A stretch of 64,000 nucleotides of DNA. Origin: Pseudomonas sp. M47T1. GTDB taxonomy: Bacteria > Pseudomonadota > Gammaproteobacteria > Pseudomonadales > Pseudomonadaceae. Made by a program: the position numbers and the translations under genes. Below, one piece after another: positions 1 through 7,301 of this stretch. The notes under the pieces were generated by a model, which was not told where the DNA came from, made no database searches, and saw nothing but the letters and a program-made list of their open reading frames with translations. Positions within the stretch are counted from its first letter, which is position 1; each line of letters starts with the position of its first letter. The DNA lies in NCBI RefSeq assembly GCF_000263855.1, contig NZ_AJWX01000028.1, positions 21,265 to 85,264 of the forward strand, written 5' to 3'.

Positions 1-523
1 GAAAATTGTCGTTGGCGACAATCACGCGTCCGTCCGGGCTGAACTCGATCACCGCCATGGAGCGCCCGATGGCCTTGAGTTTGCTTTCGCTTTCGTGTTC
101 CTCATGCACCCGATCGGAGATGTCGGCGGCTACCTTGATCACGCTGCGCACCTCACGGTTGGGCCCCAGCACGGGCATGTAGCTGGCTTCGAGCCACACT
201 TCGCGACCGCTCTTGTCCAAGCGTTCGAAGGTGCCGCTCAGGGCCTCTGCGCGTTGCAGCGCCTGCCACATCTGCAGGTATTCCTGGCTTTTGTGGAAAC
301 CGTCCGCGCAGAACAGGCGATGATGCTTGCCACGAATCTCATCCACGGCATAACCCATGGTTTTGCAGAAGTTGCTGTTGGCATCGAGGATCAACCCCTC
401 GGGGCTGAACTCGATCATGGCCATGGAACGGCTGATGGCGGCCAGGCGAGCATTGGCTATTTCCAATTCAGTGGACAGGCGAGCAATTTCCGCCAGATCG
501 GCCTTGCGGTGGGAGTCAAACAT
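1..523 (-). CDS. PAS-domain chemoreceptor / sensor (N-terminal part, cut by window edge)
   Basis: An open frame reads leftwards from an ATG at 521-523 and leaves the window without a stop; 174 codons are visible. A short N-terminal helix with coiled-coil character (residues about 5-30) is followed by two tandem PAS domains. The repeated text 'MIEFSPEGLILDANSNF' and 'VIEFSPDGRVIVANDNF' marks the start of each, and the PAS core 'GYAVDEIRGKHHRLFC' lies in the first. This layout is typical of soluble Aer/BdlA-like PAS-PAS-MCP receptors of Pseudomonas that sense redox or energy state, but the signalling domain lies outside the window, so a histidine kinase or GGDEF output cannot be excluded. The start is the first Met in frame; no strong ribosome-binding site is seen. 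Confidence 0.8.
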   Translation of the reverse strand, partial: MFDSHRKADLAEIARLSTELEIANARLAAISRSMAMIEFSPEGLILDANSNFCKTMGYAVDEIRGKHHRLFCADGFHKSQEYLQMWQALQRAEALSGTFERLDKSGREVWLEASYMPVLGPNREVRSVIKVAADISDRVHEEHESESKLKAIGRSMAVIEFSPDGRVIVANDNF

Positions 524-694
524 GGTGTCGAAGACCTCAAGCGTCACGTTACTGTTAACAGCAGAAACAACGCACTTCGGGGCACGACGGATGGAATGGG
601 GGTGCAACATTCCCTGTGCAGGTGGTTCAACAGCAGAGCATAGCCAGCGCGCTGGCGCTTGCAAGCAAACGCCAGCAACGTGCTGAACCACAAC

Positions 695-727
695 CCTGCA
701 GGGGCGGACTGTGTCCACTCCTACAGG
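695..727. repeat. Imperfect inverted repeat downstream of gntR
   Basis: The arms 695-709 and 713-727 pair imperfectly around a 3-base loop. The sequence resembles the GGGGCGGAC-type palindromes seen again at 11287-11364. It lies just past the gntR stop and could end the gntR transcript. The rest of 524-740 holds no convincing gene. Confidence 0.45.
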
Positions 728-740
728 CTTTACGCAAGGC

Positions 741-1757
741 TTAGCTTTCGCGCACAACCAACTCAAAACCCAGGTCCTGGGTGGGCTGCGCAGCGGGCTT
801 GCCGTCCAGCAGGCCCAGCAGCAATTGCGCAGCCTGGCGGCCGATGGCAGCGCGCGGGGTGCGGATAGACGTCAGGCGCGGCACCAGGTGCGCCGAGGCC
901 GGCAGGTCATTGAAGCCAACCATGGCCACCTGCTCGGGGATCTTCAGGCCCTGGCGCGAGGCCTCCAGGATCGCGCCCTGGGCCAGGTCGTCGTTGCAGA
1001 AGAAAATGCCGTCGACGTCCGGGTGGCGGCGTAGCAGGTCGTTGAACAGCTCGCCGCCCAGGCCGATGGAGGACGGCATGGGCGCCATCAATTGCAGCGC
1101 CGGGTCAAAGCACCCCGCCGCCTGCAACGCCTGGCGAAAGCCATCGCCACGCTGCAATACCCGCGGGTCCAGTTGCGCGGCCACATAGGCCAGGCGCTTG
1201 CGCCCACGGCTCAGTAAATGGCGAGCGGCAACTGCGCCGGCGTGCTCCTGGGAAAAACCTACCGAGGCAATCCCCGGTGTGCTGTTGAGCTCCATCATGT
1301 GCACGCAGGGCACTGCGCTGGCCGCCAGCATGCGCCGCGAGGCCTCGGTGCGCTCGAAGCCGGTCAGCAGCAACCCCCGCGGCTGGTAGGCCAGATAGTT
1401 GCGAATCAGGTTTTCTTCTTCATTGATGTCGTAGTGGGAGTTGCCGATCAGCACCTCCAGCCCCCGCGGCCGCATCACGTCATGGATGGCTTCCAGGGTG
1501 TCGATGAACAGCTGGTTGGACAACGACGGGATCAACACCACGATGGACTGGCTTTGCGCTGAGGCCAGCGCACGCGCCGCAGGGTTGGCCACATAACCCA
1601 GCTGCAGGGCGGCCTCGTGCACTTTCATGGCCAGTTGCGGGGCCACGGTGGTAACGCCTCGCAGGGCACGGGATGCGGTAATGGGAGAAACGCCGGACAG
1701 CCGGGCGACTTCGGAAAGCGTCGGGCGACCGGTAGTGCGGGAGCCGGTGCGGGTCAT
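741..1757 (-). CDS. gntR: LacI-family gluconate operon repressor GntR
   Basis: This 338-residue LacI/GalR-type repressor controls the gluconate genes that diverge from it. The N-terminal helix-turn-helix with hinge is clear ('TLSEVARLSGVSPITASRALRG', shortened here to its ends TLSEVAR and ASRALRG, residues about 12-33), followed by a periplasmic-binding-protein-like effector domain to the C-terminus ending near 'DLGFELVVRES'. The ATG at 1755-1757 is preferred because the HTH then begins at the usual distance from the N-terminus; the frame stays open upstream without homologous-looking sequence. In Pseudomonas this regulator (GntR, also called GnuR) represses gluconate uptake and phosphorylation until gluconate or 6-phosphogluconate binds. 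Two likely operators are listed separately. Confidence 0.92.
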   Translation of the reverse strand: MTRTGSRTTGRPTLSEVARLSGVSPITASRALRGVTTVAPQLAMKVHEAALQLGYVANPAARALASAQSQSIVVLIPSLSNQLFIDTLEAIHDVMRPRGLEVLIGNSHYDINEEENLIRNYLAYQPRGLLLTGFERTEASRRMLAASAVPCVHMMELNSTPGIASVGFSQEHAGAVAARHLLSRGRKRLAYVAAQLDPRVLQRGDGFRQALQAAGCFDPALQLMAPMPSSIGLGGELFNDLLRRHPDVDGIFFCNDDLAQGAILEASRQGLKIPEQVAMVGFNDLPASAHLVPRLTSIRTPRAAIGRQAAQLLLGLLDGKPAAQPTQDLGFELVVRES

Positions 1758-1801
1758 GGGTCTTATTGTTTTCGACTTGCCATTAATAGGGGTGGCGGCT
1801 A

Positions 1802-1816
1802 AGGTAGCGCTGTCTT
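1802..1816. promoter_or_regulatory. Predicted GntR operator in the gntR-gntK intergenic region
   Basis: The 15-base site AGGTAGCGCTGTCTT lies between the divergent gntR and gntK. Its exact reverse complement recurs at 2531-2545 before gntP. It contains the AAG-N-TAGCGCT core that I recall being reported for the Pseudomonas GntR operator. A position here would let GntR control itself and gntK. Confidence 0.7.
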
Positions 1817-1965
1817 TAGCACAGGGCAATGATGAAATTATTTCATCAAGTGCAACTCCCAGGGCAAAGGCTGCTCAAAACATATCAATAAGATCAGGGC
1901 GCAGTCGCCGCTGGGGTAGCCTTTCCAAGGACCTCCTGCACGCGCTGTTCCTGCAGGAGATACCG

Positions 1966-2514
1966 ATGGTTTTCCCTCTTTCCGCAATCGTGGTGATGGG
2001 TGTTGCGGGCTGCGGCAAGAGCAGCGTCGGCGATGCCATCAGTCATCGCAGCGGAGGTCGCCTGATTGAAGGTGACGTGTTCCACCCTGCCGCCAATATC
2101 GAAAAAATGTCTGCTGGTATTCCCCTCAACGACGACGACCGCGCCGGCTGGCTGACCCGCCTCGGCGAGGAAATGAGTGCGTGCGTGGCCAGTGGCGAGC
2201 GCGCCATCCTGACCTGCTCGGCGCTCAAGCAAGCCTACCGCGACAAACTGCGTGCTGCCGTGCCGAACCTGGGCTTCGTGTTTCTGGAGCTGACGCGCGA
2301 GGAAGCGGCTGACCGCGTTTCCCACCGCCCCGATCATTTCATGCCCGCCAGCCTGATCGACAGCCAGTTCGCCACCCTGGAAAACCCTACGGGTGAAGTA
2401 CTGACCCTGCCATTGGACGCGACGTTGCCTATCGCTACCCTGGCCGAGAAAGTCGACGCCTGGCTGCACAACCACGACCACGATCAAGACGCTTCGCTGC
2501 CGCAATCGGCCTGA
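1966..2514 (+). CDS. gntK: Gluconokinase GntK
   Basis: A 182-residue cytoplasmic kinase that phosphorylates gluconate to 6-phosphogluconate, feeding the Entner-Doudoroff pathway. The P-loop 'GVAGCGKSS' lies at residues about 11-19, and the family hallmark 'GDVFHPAANIEKMSAGIPLNDDDR' region follows (seen as EGDVFHPAAN and PLNDDDR). 'TCSALKQAYRDKLR' completes the shikimate-kinase-like fold. Length matches bacterial GntK (about 175). The ATG at 1966 follows GCAGGAG with good spacing; longer upstream frames lack family sequence. It is followed after 74 bases by gntP on the same strand. Confidence 0.95.
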   Translation: MVFPLSAIVVMGVAGCGKSSVGDAISHRSGGRLIEGDVFHPAANIEKMSAGIPLNDDDRAGWLTRLGEEMSACVASGERAILTCSALKQAYRDKLRAAVPNLGFVFLELTREEAADRVSHRPDHFMPASLIDSQFATLENPTGEVLTLPLDATLPIATLAEKVDAWLHNHDHDQDASLPQSA

Positions 2515-2530
2515 TTTCATGAGCCCGAAC

Positions 2531-2545
2531 AAGACAGCGCTACCT
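2531..2545. promoter_or_regulatory. Predicted GntR operator upstream of gntP
   Basis: AAGACAGCGCTACCT is the exact 15-base reverse complement of the site at 1802-1816. It lies 43 bases before the gntP start, a location suited to independent control of the permease. Confidence 0.7.
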
Positions 2546-2588
2546 CAACTAATATTGCTCCGACCACAACAAGAAGAGGCATACCCCG

Positions 2589-3941
2589 ATGCTGGGTCTA
2601 CCGACTAACACTTACTTGCTGCTCGACGCCCTGATCACCATCATCGGCCTCGTATTGCTGATCACCAAGTTCAAGGTTCACCCCTTTGTGGCGCTGACCA
2701 TCGCCTCGGGTTTCCTGGGCCTGACCTCCGGCATGCCGGTGGCCAAAGTCATGGCGTCCTTCCAGAATGGCTTCGGTGGCGTGCTGGGTTTTGTCGGTAT
2801 CGTGCTGGCCCTGGGCACCATGCTCGGCAAGCTGATGGCCGACTCTGGCGGCGCTGACCAGATCGCGCAAACGTTGATCCGCGCGTTCGGCAAGCGCAAT
2901 GTGCACTGGGCCATGATGTGCTCGGCGTTCCTGGTGGGTATCCCGCTGTTCTTCGAAATAGGCTTCGTGCTGCTGATTCCACTGGTGTTCATCGTGGCCC
3001 GTCGTTCCGGCGTGTCGTTGGTGAAGATCGGTATTCCGCTGCTGGCCGGCCTGTCCGTGGTACACGGCCTGGTGCCGCCACACCCGGGGCCGTTGCTGGC
3101 CATCGGCGTGTTCAAGGCTGACATCGGCAAGACCATCTTCTACGGCCTGATCGTCGGCCTGCCGACCGCCATCATCGCCGGCCCACTGTTTGGCGCCTTC
3201 ATTTCCAAGTACGTGCCGGGCAATCCATCCACCGAACTGATGGACCAGATTGCCAAGGAATCCCAGCACGAGAACCTGCCCAGCTTCAGCGTGACCCTGA
3301 TCACCGTGCTGCTGCCGGTATTCCTGATGCTGCTGAAGACCTTTGCCGATGTGTTCGTGCCGGCTGACCATGTCTTCCGTCAGTGGATGGACCTGATCGG
3401 TCACCCGATCACCGCCCTGCTGGCCGCCCTGTTGCTGGCCTTCTACACCTTCGGCTATGCCCGTGGCTTCGACCGCACCAAGATCATGAAGCTGCTGGAC
3501 CAGAGCCTGGCACCGACTGCTGCGATCATTCTGATCGTGGGCGCCGGTGGCGGCTTCAAACAAATGCTGGTGGACACCGGTGTGGGCAACGTGATCGGTG
3601 AAATGGCCGTGCAGGCCCACGTATCGCCGATCCTGCTGGCCTGGCTGGTGGCGGCGGTGATCCGCATCGCTACCGGTTCGGCTACCGTGGCCACCATCAC
3701 CGGTGCCGGTATCGTTGCACCGGTGGTGGACATGATCCCGGGTGTGCCGCGCGAATTACTGGTGCTGGCCGCCGGTGCCGGTTCCGTGATTCTGTCCCAC
3801 GTCAACGACGCCGGCTTTTGGCTGGTGAAGCAATACTTCAACATGACCGTGGCCGAGACCTTCAAGACCTGGAGCATGATGGAAACCATCCTCTCCGTGG
3901 TCGCGCTGGCCTTCATCATGCTGTTGTCGCTGGTGGTATAA
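2589..3941 (+). CDS. gntP: Gluconate:H+ symporter GntP
   Basis: A 450-residue inner-membrane permease of the GntP family that imports gluconate. About 12 hydrophobic segments are evident. Family text includes 'GFGGVLGFVGIVLALGTMLGKLMADSGGA' near residues 58-86, 'VPPHPGPLLAIG' near 160, 'GAGGGFKQMLVDTGVG' near 318 and 'IRIATGSATVATITGAG' near 358. Length is normal for the family. AAGAAGAGG precedes the ATG at 2589. It forms a gntK-gntP uptake and phosphorylation unit under GntR; its own operator-like site suggests an internal promoter. Confidence 0.95.
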   Translation: MLGLPTNTYLLLDALITIIGLVLLITKFKVHPFVALTIASGFLGLTSGMPVAKVMASFQNGFGGVLGFVGIVLALGTMLGKLMADSGGADQIAQTLIRAFGKRNVHWAMMCSAFLVGIPLFFEIGFVLLIPLVFIVARRSGVSLVKIGIPLLAGLSVVHGLVPPHPGPLLAIGVFKADIGKTIFYGLIVGLPTAIIAGPLFGAFISKYVPGNPSTELMDQIAKESQHENLPSFSVTLITVLLPVFLMLLKTFADVFVPADHVFRQWMDLIGHPITALLAALLLAFYTFGYARGFDRTKIMKLLDQSLAPTAAIILIVGAGGGFKQMLVDTGVGNVIGEMAVQAHVSPILLAWLVAAVIRIATGSATVATITGAGIVAPVVDMIPGVPRELLVLAAGAGSVILSHVNDAGFWLVKQYFNMTVAETFKTWSMMETILSVVALAFIMLLSLVV

Positions 3942-3947
3942 CCTTTG

Positions 3948-3975
3948 CGGGGGCGGGCTCTGCCCGCTCCCGCAA
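3948..3975. terminator. Hairpin between convergent gntP and ilvA
   Basis: The GC-rich inverted repeat GCGGGGGCGGGC / GCCCGCTCCCGC has a 3-base loop and sits in the 36-base gap between two convergent genes. It lacks a T-run, and it shares the 'GGGCTCTGCCCGC' core of the REP-like palindromes at 19115-19197, so it may be both a REP half and a transcript end. Confidence 0.6.
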
Positions 3976-3977
3976 GG

Positions 3978-4988
3978 CTAAATGGCCTCCCAAGTAGCGC
4001 AGCGCACCGCCCTTTGGGCAAAATCCCCCAGCCGATCAAAACTCACATTCGCCCCTGAATCAATCGCCACCAGCGTCTGCCCGCGCACCCCGCGCGTGGC
4101 CACCCAACGCTTGATCCCCGCCACCGCCAGCGCACCCGAAGGTTCGGTGATGGAACGGGTATCGTCATAGATATCCTTGATCGCGGCCCCCAGTTCGTCG
4201 TTGCTGACCGTGATCACCTCGTCCACCCACTGCCGGCAAATGTCGAAGCAATGGGCGCCGATCTGCGCCACGGCCACACCCTCTGCAAAGGTATCAACCT
4301 GGCCCAGCACCACCCGTTCACCTGCCGCCATGGCCGCCTGCAAACAGTTGGAACCTTCGGATTCGACACCCATCACGCGCACGTCCGGGCGTAGGTATTT
4401 GACGTAGGCAGCAATGCCGGCAATCAGCCCGCCACCGCCTACCGGCACGAAGATGGCGTCCAGCGCACCGGGCTGTTGGCGCAGGATCTCCATGGCCACG
4501 GTGCCTTGGCCGGCGATCACGTCGGGGTCATCGAACGGCGGCACGAAGGTCAGGCCGCCCTTGGCCAGTTCCAGCGCGTGCGCCAGTGCCTGGGGGAAGG
4601 CCGCACCGTGCAGCACCGCCTTGCCACCGCGCGACAGCACACCGTCGATTTTCAACTGGGGCGTGGTTTCGGGCATGACGATGGTCGCCGCCACGCCCAG
4701 CTCCCGCGCCGCCAGCGCCACGCCCTGGGCGTGGTTGCCCGCAGACGCGGTGACCACCCCCGCCGCGCGCTCGGCAGGGCTCAACTGGGCCAGCTTGTTG
4801 CAGGCGCCGCGAATCTTGAACGAGAACGTAGGCTGCAAGTCTTCGCGCTTGAGCAGAATGTGGTTGCCCAGGCGCTGCGACAAGGCCAGGGCCGGTTGCA
4901 GCGGGGTTTCTATAGCCAGGTCGTATACCCGGGCATCCAGGGTCTTGCGCGCGTACCAGGCAAGCCGGGCGGTGTGGTCGTCACTCAT
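3978..4988 (-). CDS. ilvA: Threonine/serine dehydratase, single-domain (IlvA-like)
   Basis: A 336-residue PLP enzyme of fold type II that deaminates threonine to 2-oxobutyrate, the first step to isoleucine. The PLP lysine lies in 'TFSFKIRGA' (Lys58), the substrate loop 'TASAGNHAQGVA' near 102, and the phosphate-binding loop 'VGGGGLIAG' near 180. The protein stops at 'GANVSFDRLGDFAQRA', just where full-length biosynthetic IlvA (about 500 residues) would continue into its ACT-like regulatory domains, so it should lack the classical isoleucine feedback domain. The isoleucine/threonine attenuator upstream argues for a biosynthetic role; serine dehydratase activity is the alternative. Confidence 0.88.
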   Translation of the reverse strand: MSDDHTARLAWYARKTLDARVYDLAIETPLQPALALSQRLGNHILLKREDLQPTFSFKIRGACNKLAQLSPAERAAGVVTASAGNHAQGVALAARELGVAATIVMPETTPQLKIDGVLSRGGKAVLHGAAFPQALAHALELAKGGLTFVPPFDDPDVIAGQGTVAMEILRQQPGALDAIFVPVGGGGLIAGIAAYVKYLRPDVRVMGVESEGSNCLQAAMAAGERVVLGQVDTFAEGVAVAQIGAHCFDICRQWVDEVITVSNDELGAAIKDIYDDTRSITEPSGALAVAGIKRWVATRGVRGQTLVAIDSGANVSFDRLGDFAQRAVRCATWEAI

Positions 4989-5030
4989 GGGGTGGTCTCC
5001 GTACTGGTCGGAGCCCTGGTGACGTTCAAG

Positions 5031-5095
5031 AAAAACCCGCCACGAGGGCGGGTTCGGTGCAGCTGCCAGCTAGCCCGCCAAATGAGGAATGGCGG
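5031..5095 (-). terminator. ilvA transcription attenuator: alternative hairpins plus intrinsic terminator
   Basis: On the strand encoding ilvA four complementary segments follow one another: CCGCCA (5095-5090), TGGCGGGC (5080-5073), ACCCGCC (5053-5047) and GGCGGGT (5041-5035), the last running into TTTT at 5034-5031. Segments 1 and 2 pair, 2 and 3 pair, and 3 and 4 form the intrinsic terminator. Segment 1 overlaps the ACC-GCC-ATT codons of the leader peptide. A ribosome paused at the Ile codons would mask segment 1, let 2 pair with 3 and allow read-through into ilvA. This is the classical amino-acid attenuation layout. Confidence 0.82.
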
Positions 5096-5135
5096 TAATA
5101 ATGCTCATGACGGGCAGCTGCGCGAATAGGTTCAT
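5070..5135 (-). CDS. ilvA leader peptide (21 residues)
   Basis: An ATG at 5135-5133 opens a 21-codon frame ending in TAG at 5072-5070, 81 bases before ilvA. The second half reads 'VMSIITAIPHLAG', with three ATT isoleucine codons and a threonine just before and inside hairpin segment 1. ATT is otherwise the minor Ile codon in this GC-rich genome. An in-frame ATG four codons upstream (5147) overlaps the predicted -10 element and is therefore unlikely. No ribosome-binding site precedes the ATG, and the promoter spacing suggests that the transcript begins at the start codon. It is the control peptide of the attenuator, not a functional protein. Confidence 0.75.
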   Translation of the reverse strand: MNLFAQLPVMSIITAIPHLAG

Positions 5136-5142
5136 GCCGGGG

Positions 5143-5172
5143 AACATACCCCGCCGCCGCGCGCATCGTCAA
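5143..5172 (-). promoter_or_regulatory. Predicted sigma-70 promoter of the ilvA leader
   Basis: TTGACG (5172-5167) and TATGTT (5148-5143) are separated by 18 bases on the ilvA strand. Seven bases after the -10 element comes the A of the leader-peptide ATG (5135), so initiation at that A would give a leaderless mRNA. The promoter is read from sequence only. Confidence 0.6.
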
Positions 5173-5250
5173 CCGCCTGTCGGCGGCAGGGCACCTTGTT
5201 CATAAAGCGCTGGCCCAATGCCTGTAGCGATCATGAAAAGGAGACTGTTC

Positions 5251-5565
5251 ATGAATACTTCCCACTGGGCCGCCCTGGCCTTGACCACCCTGCTCAGCAC
5301 CGGCGCCCTGGCCGACGACAGCACCGGCCCCACCAACCCTGCCAACCCCAACGGCGCCATTGGCACCACGCCTGCGGAAATAGGTGTACCCAGCGGTACC
5401 GGCACGCGCATGCAGAACGGCAACACCGACGGCTCCGCCGGGCCCGACATGCCCAGCGGCAGCCAACCGATCAAGCCGGTGCAAGGCGGCAACCCGGAAG
5501 GCAGTTCCATGGGCAACAGCAATACCAAGCCCGATAGCCCTTCGAGTACCACCAGCAAGCCGTAA
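5251..5565 (+). CDS. Small secreted protein rich in Gly, Ser, Asn, Pro and Thr
   Basis: A 104-residue protein with a clear signal peptide, 'MNTSHWAALALTTLLSTGALA' ending in an ALA|DD cleavage motif at about residue 21. The mature part is low-complexity and presumably disordered, with repeated Pro-Ser-Gly and Asn-Gly pairs ('NPANPNGAIG', 'GSQPIKPVQGGNPEGS'). The ATG at 5251 is chosen because AAAGGAG lies seven bases upstream; an in-frame ATG at 5233 would overlap this site. I recognise no domain. It is divergent from the ilvA leader and upstream of a GST gene. Export to the periplasm is likely; function is unknown. Confidence 0.75.
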   Translation: MNTSHWAALALTTLLSTGALADDSTGPTNPANPNGAIGTTPAEIGVPSGTGTRMQNGNTDGSAGPDMPSGSQPIKPVQGGNPEGSSMGNSNTKPDSPSSTTSKP

Positions 5566-5640
5566 CCCAGCAAACAGTGGAACAGTGCAGGCCGGCGGGT
5601 TAGATTCGGCATTCCCCTTCGGCCCGCACAGGATTGCTCC

Positions 5641-6273
5641 ATGGACATGCCCATCCGCATATTGGGACGCGACACGTCGATCAACGTACGCAAGGTGCTG
5701 TGGACCTGCCACGAACTGGGCACCGGTTTCGTGCGCGAAGACTATGGCAACGGTTTTGCGTCGACCCACACCGCCACCTACCTGAACCTGAACCCTAACG
5801 GCCAGGTGCCGGTGCTGATTGACGATACCTTTGTGCTGTGGGAATCCAATACCATCTGTCGCTACCTGGCCAGCAAACACGCCGCCACCGGCCTGTTGCC
5901 CGCCCACCCTCGGGGCCGTGCCCAGGTGGAACAGTGGATGGACTGGCAGGCCACCGAGTTGAACCCGGCGTGGCGCTACCCGTTCATGGCGTTGATACGC
6001 CAGGACCCGGCCTGCCAAGACGCCGACACGCTGGCGGCGGGGGGCAAGGAGTGGAACCGAATGATGGGCATCCTCGACACCCGCCTGACGCACACCGGGG
6101 CTTTTGTCACCGGCGATGAGTTCACCCTGGCCGACGTGGTGCTGGGCCTGTCGGTGAACCGCTGGAAGATGACGCCCATCAGCCATGCCGACCTGCCGGC
6201 GGTAGAGGCCTATTACCAACGCCTTCAGCAACGCGAGGGCTTTACCCTATACGGCGCCAACGGCATGCCCTGA
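5641..6273 (+). CDS. Glutathione S-transferase family protein
   Basis: A 210-residue cytoplasmic GST-fold protein. The N-terminal thioredoxin-like domain covers residues about 5-82: the active-site region is 'GRDTSINVRKVLW', the cis-proline loop is 'NPNGQVPVL', and the glutathione-binding 'ESNTICRYL' motif follows. The C-terminal helical domain contains 'FVTGDEFTLADVVLG', the usual N-capping box. The length is typical. The substrate cannot be read from sequence; the glutathione-binding Ser lies near residue 14. The gene stands alone between a secreted-protein gene and a convergent LysR gene. The ATG at 5641 is the first in frame; an alternative lies two codons in. Confidence 0.9.
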   Translation: MDMPIRILGRDTSINVRKVLWTCHELGTGFVREDYGNGFASTHTATYLNLNPNGQVPVLIDDTFVLWESNTICRYLASKHAATGLLPAHPRGRAQVEQWMDWQATELNPAWRYPFMALIRQDPACQDADTLAAGGKEWNRMMGILDTRLTHTGAFVTGDEFTLADVVLGLSVNRWKMTPISHADLPAVEAYYQRLQQREGFTLYGANGMP

Positions 6274-6332
6274 CCCCTGCCCCCGATCACGGCTGCCGAA
6301 GGCTGCATCACGGCATACACGTTTTTCTTGGA

Positions 6333-7199
6333 TTAAAGCGGGTCCAGGTTGATGGCGCTGCGCAGCTGACCGAACAGGGTGACCACCGAGCGCAAGGCGC
6401 GGCAGTCCGGGCGGGTCAGCAGCCACAGGGCGCTGTCGTGGCCGCCCAGGGGTTCGCCCAGCACGGTCAGGCCACCGATCAGAAATTGCGGGAGCACCGC
6501 CACGCCCATCCCTGCACGCACCATTTGTGCCACCGCCAGCATGGAGCTGGCACGGTACAGCGGCGTCACGCCGGGCAGGTGTTCGCGGCGCCAGGCCACG
6601 CCCGGGTGGTCGGGTATGAAGTCGTCGGCAGCTACCCAGGCCAGTTGTGCCAGGTCGCGGCTGGGCACACCGGCCAGGTAGGCAGGGCTGGCGCATACCC
6701 GGTAATGCACAATGCCCAGGCGGCTGCCAACCAGGTGTTCAGGGGGCGTCTGGGTCAGGCGCAAGGCAATGTCGGCATCACGACGGCTGAGGTTGGCGAA
6801 GTCATTGCTGGTGGTCAGTTCCAGGGCCAGCGCCGGGAAGCGCGGCATGAACATGGCTAGCGCAGGCAACAGCACATGCTGCAACACCGCATCGGTACAG
6901 GTCAGGCGCACCGTGCCACTCACTACTTCGCCACCCTGCTGCACACTGACCTGGGCCACCTGAAGGGCCTGTTCAGCCTGCTCGGCCTGAGCCGCCAGGC
7001 TCACCGCGATGGCCGTGGGCAAGTAGCCGCCGCGGCTTTTCTCGAACAGCGACTGGCCCAGCGCCGATTCCAGGCGGCGAATCGAACGGAACACCGTGGA
7101 CACATCCACCGCCAGCAACTGCGACGCCCGCGCCAGCGTGCGCCCCCGCACCAGCGCGAGAATCAGGACAAGGTCTTGGTGATTGAGTCGATATTGCAT
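6333..7199 (-). CDS. LysR-family transcriptional regulator
   Basis: A 288-residue LysR-type regulator. The winged HTH spans about residues 4-62 ('LARASQLLAVDVSTVFRSIRRLE'), and the rest is the effector-binding domain ('GTVRLTCTDAVLQHVLLPAL...'). The ATG at 7197-7199 gives the standard distance to the HTH; a TTG ten codons upstream is the only earlier option. It diverges from the glutaminase-like gene at 7302 with a 102-base gap, so it probably controls that gene and the monooxygenase-like gene after it. The HTH recognition helix is atypical ('DVSTVFRSI' instead of the common 'S-QPAVSRQI'). The inducer is unknown. Confidence 0.88.
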   Translation of the reverse strand: MQYRLNHQDLVLILALVRGRTLARASQLLAVDVSTVFRSIRRLESALGQSLFEKSRGGYLPTAIAVSLAAQAEQAEQALQVAQVSVQQGGEVVSGTVRLTCTDAVLQHVLLPALAMFMPRFPALALELTTSNDFANLSRRDADIALRLTQTPPEHLVGSRLGIVHYRVCASPAYLAGVPSRDLAQLAWVAADDFIPDHPGVAWRREHLPGVTPLYRASSMLAVAQMVRAGMGVAVLPQFLIGGLTVLGEPLGGHDSALWLLTRPDCRALRSVVTLFGQLRSAINLDPL

Positions 7200-7301
7200 G
7201 AATGCACGGATACTTTGCCGAAATGCCAATATTGATTGCGCCAGCGCCAGCTTATAGTGGCCATCATCCCGCCGACAAGGCTCATTGAAGGAACAGTCGC
7301 C

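Noticed and set aside
7200..7229. TTG start for the LysR gene ten codons upstream
   Set aside because: It gives an N-terminus unlike the family and no ribosome site; the ATG at 7199 places the HTH correctly.
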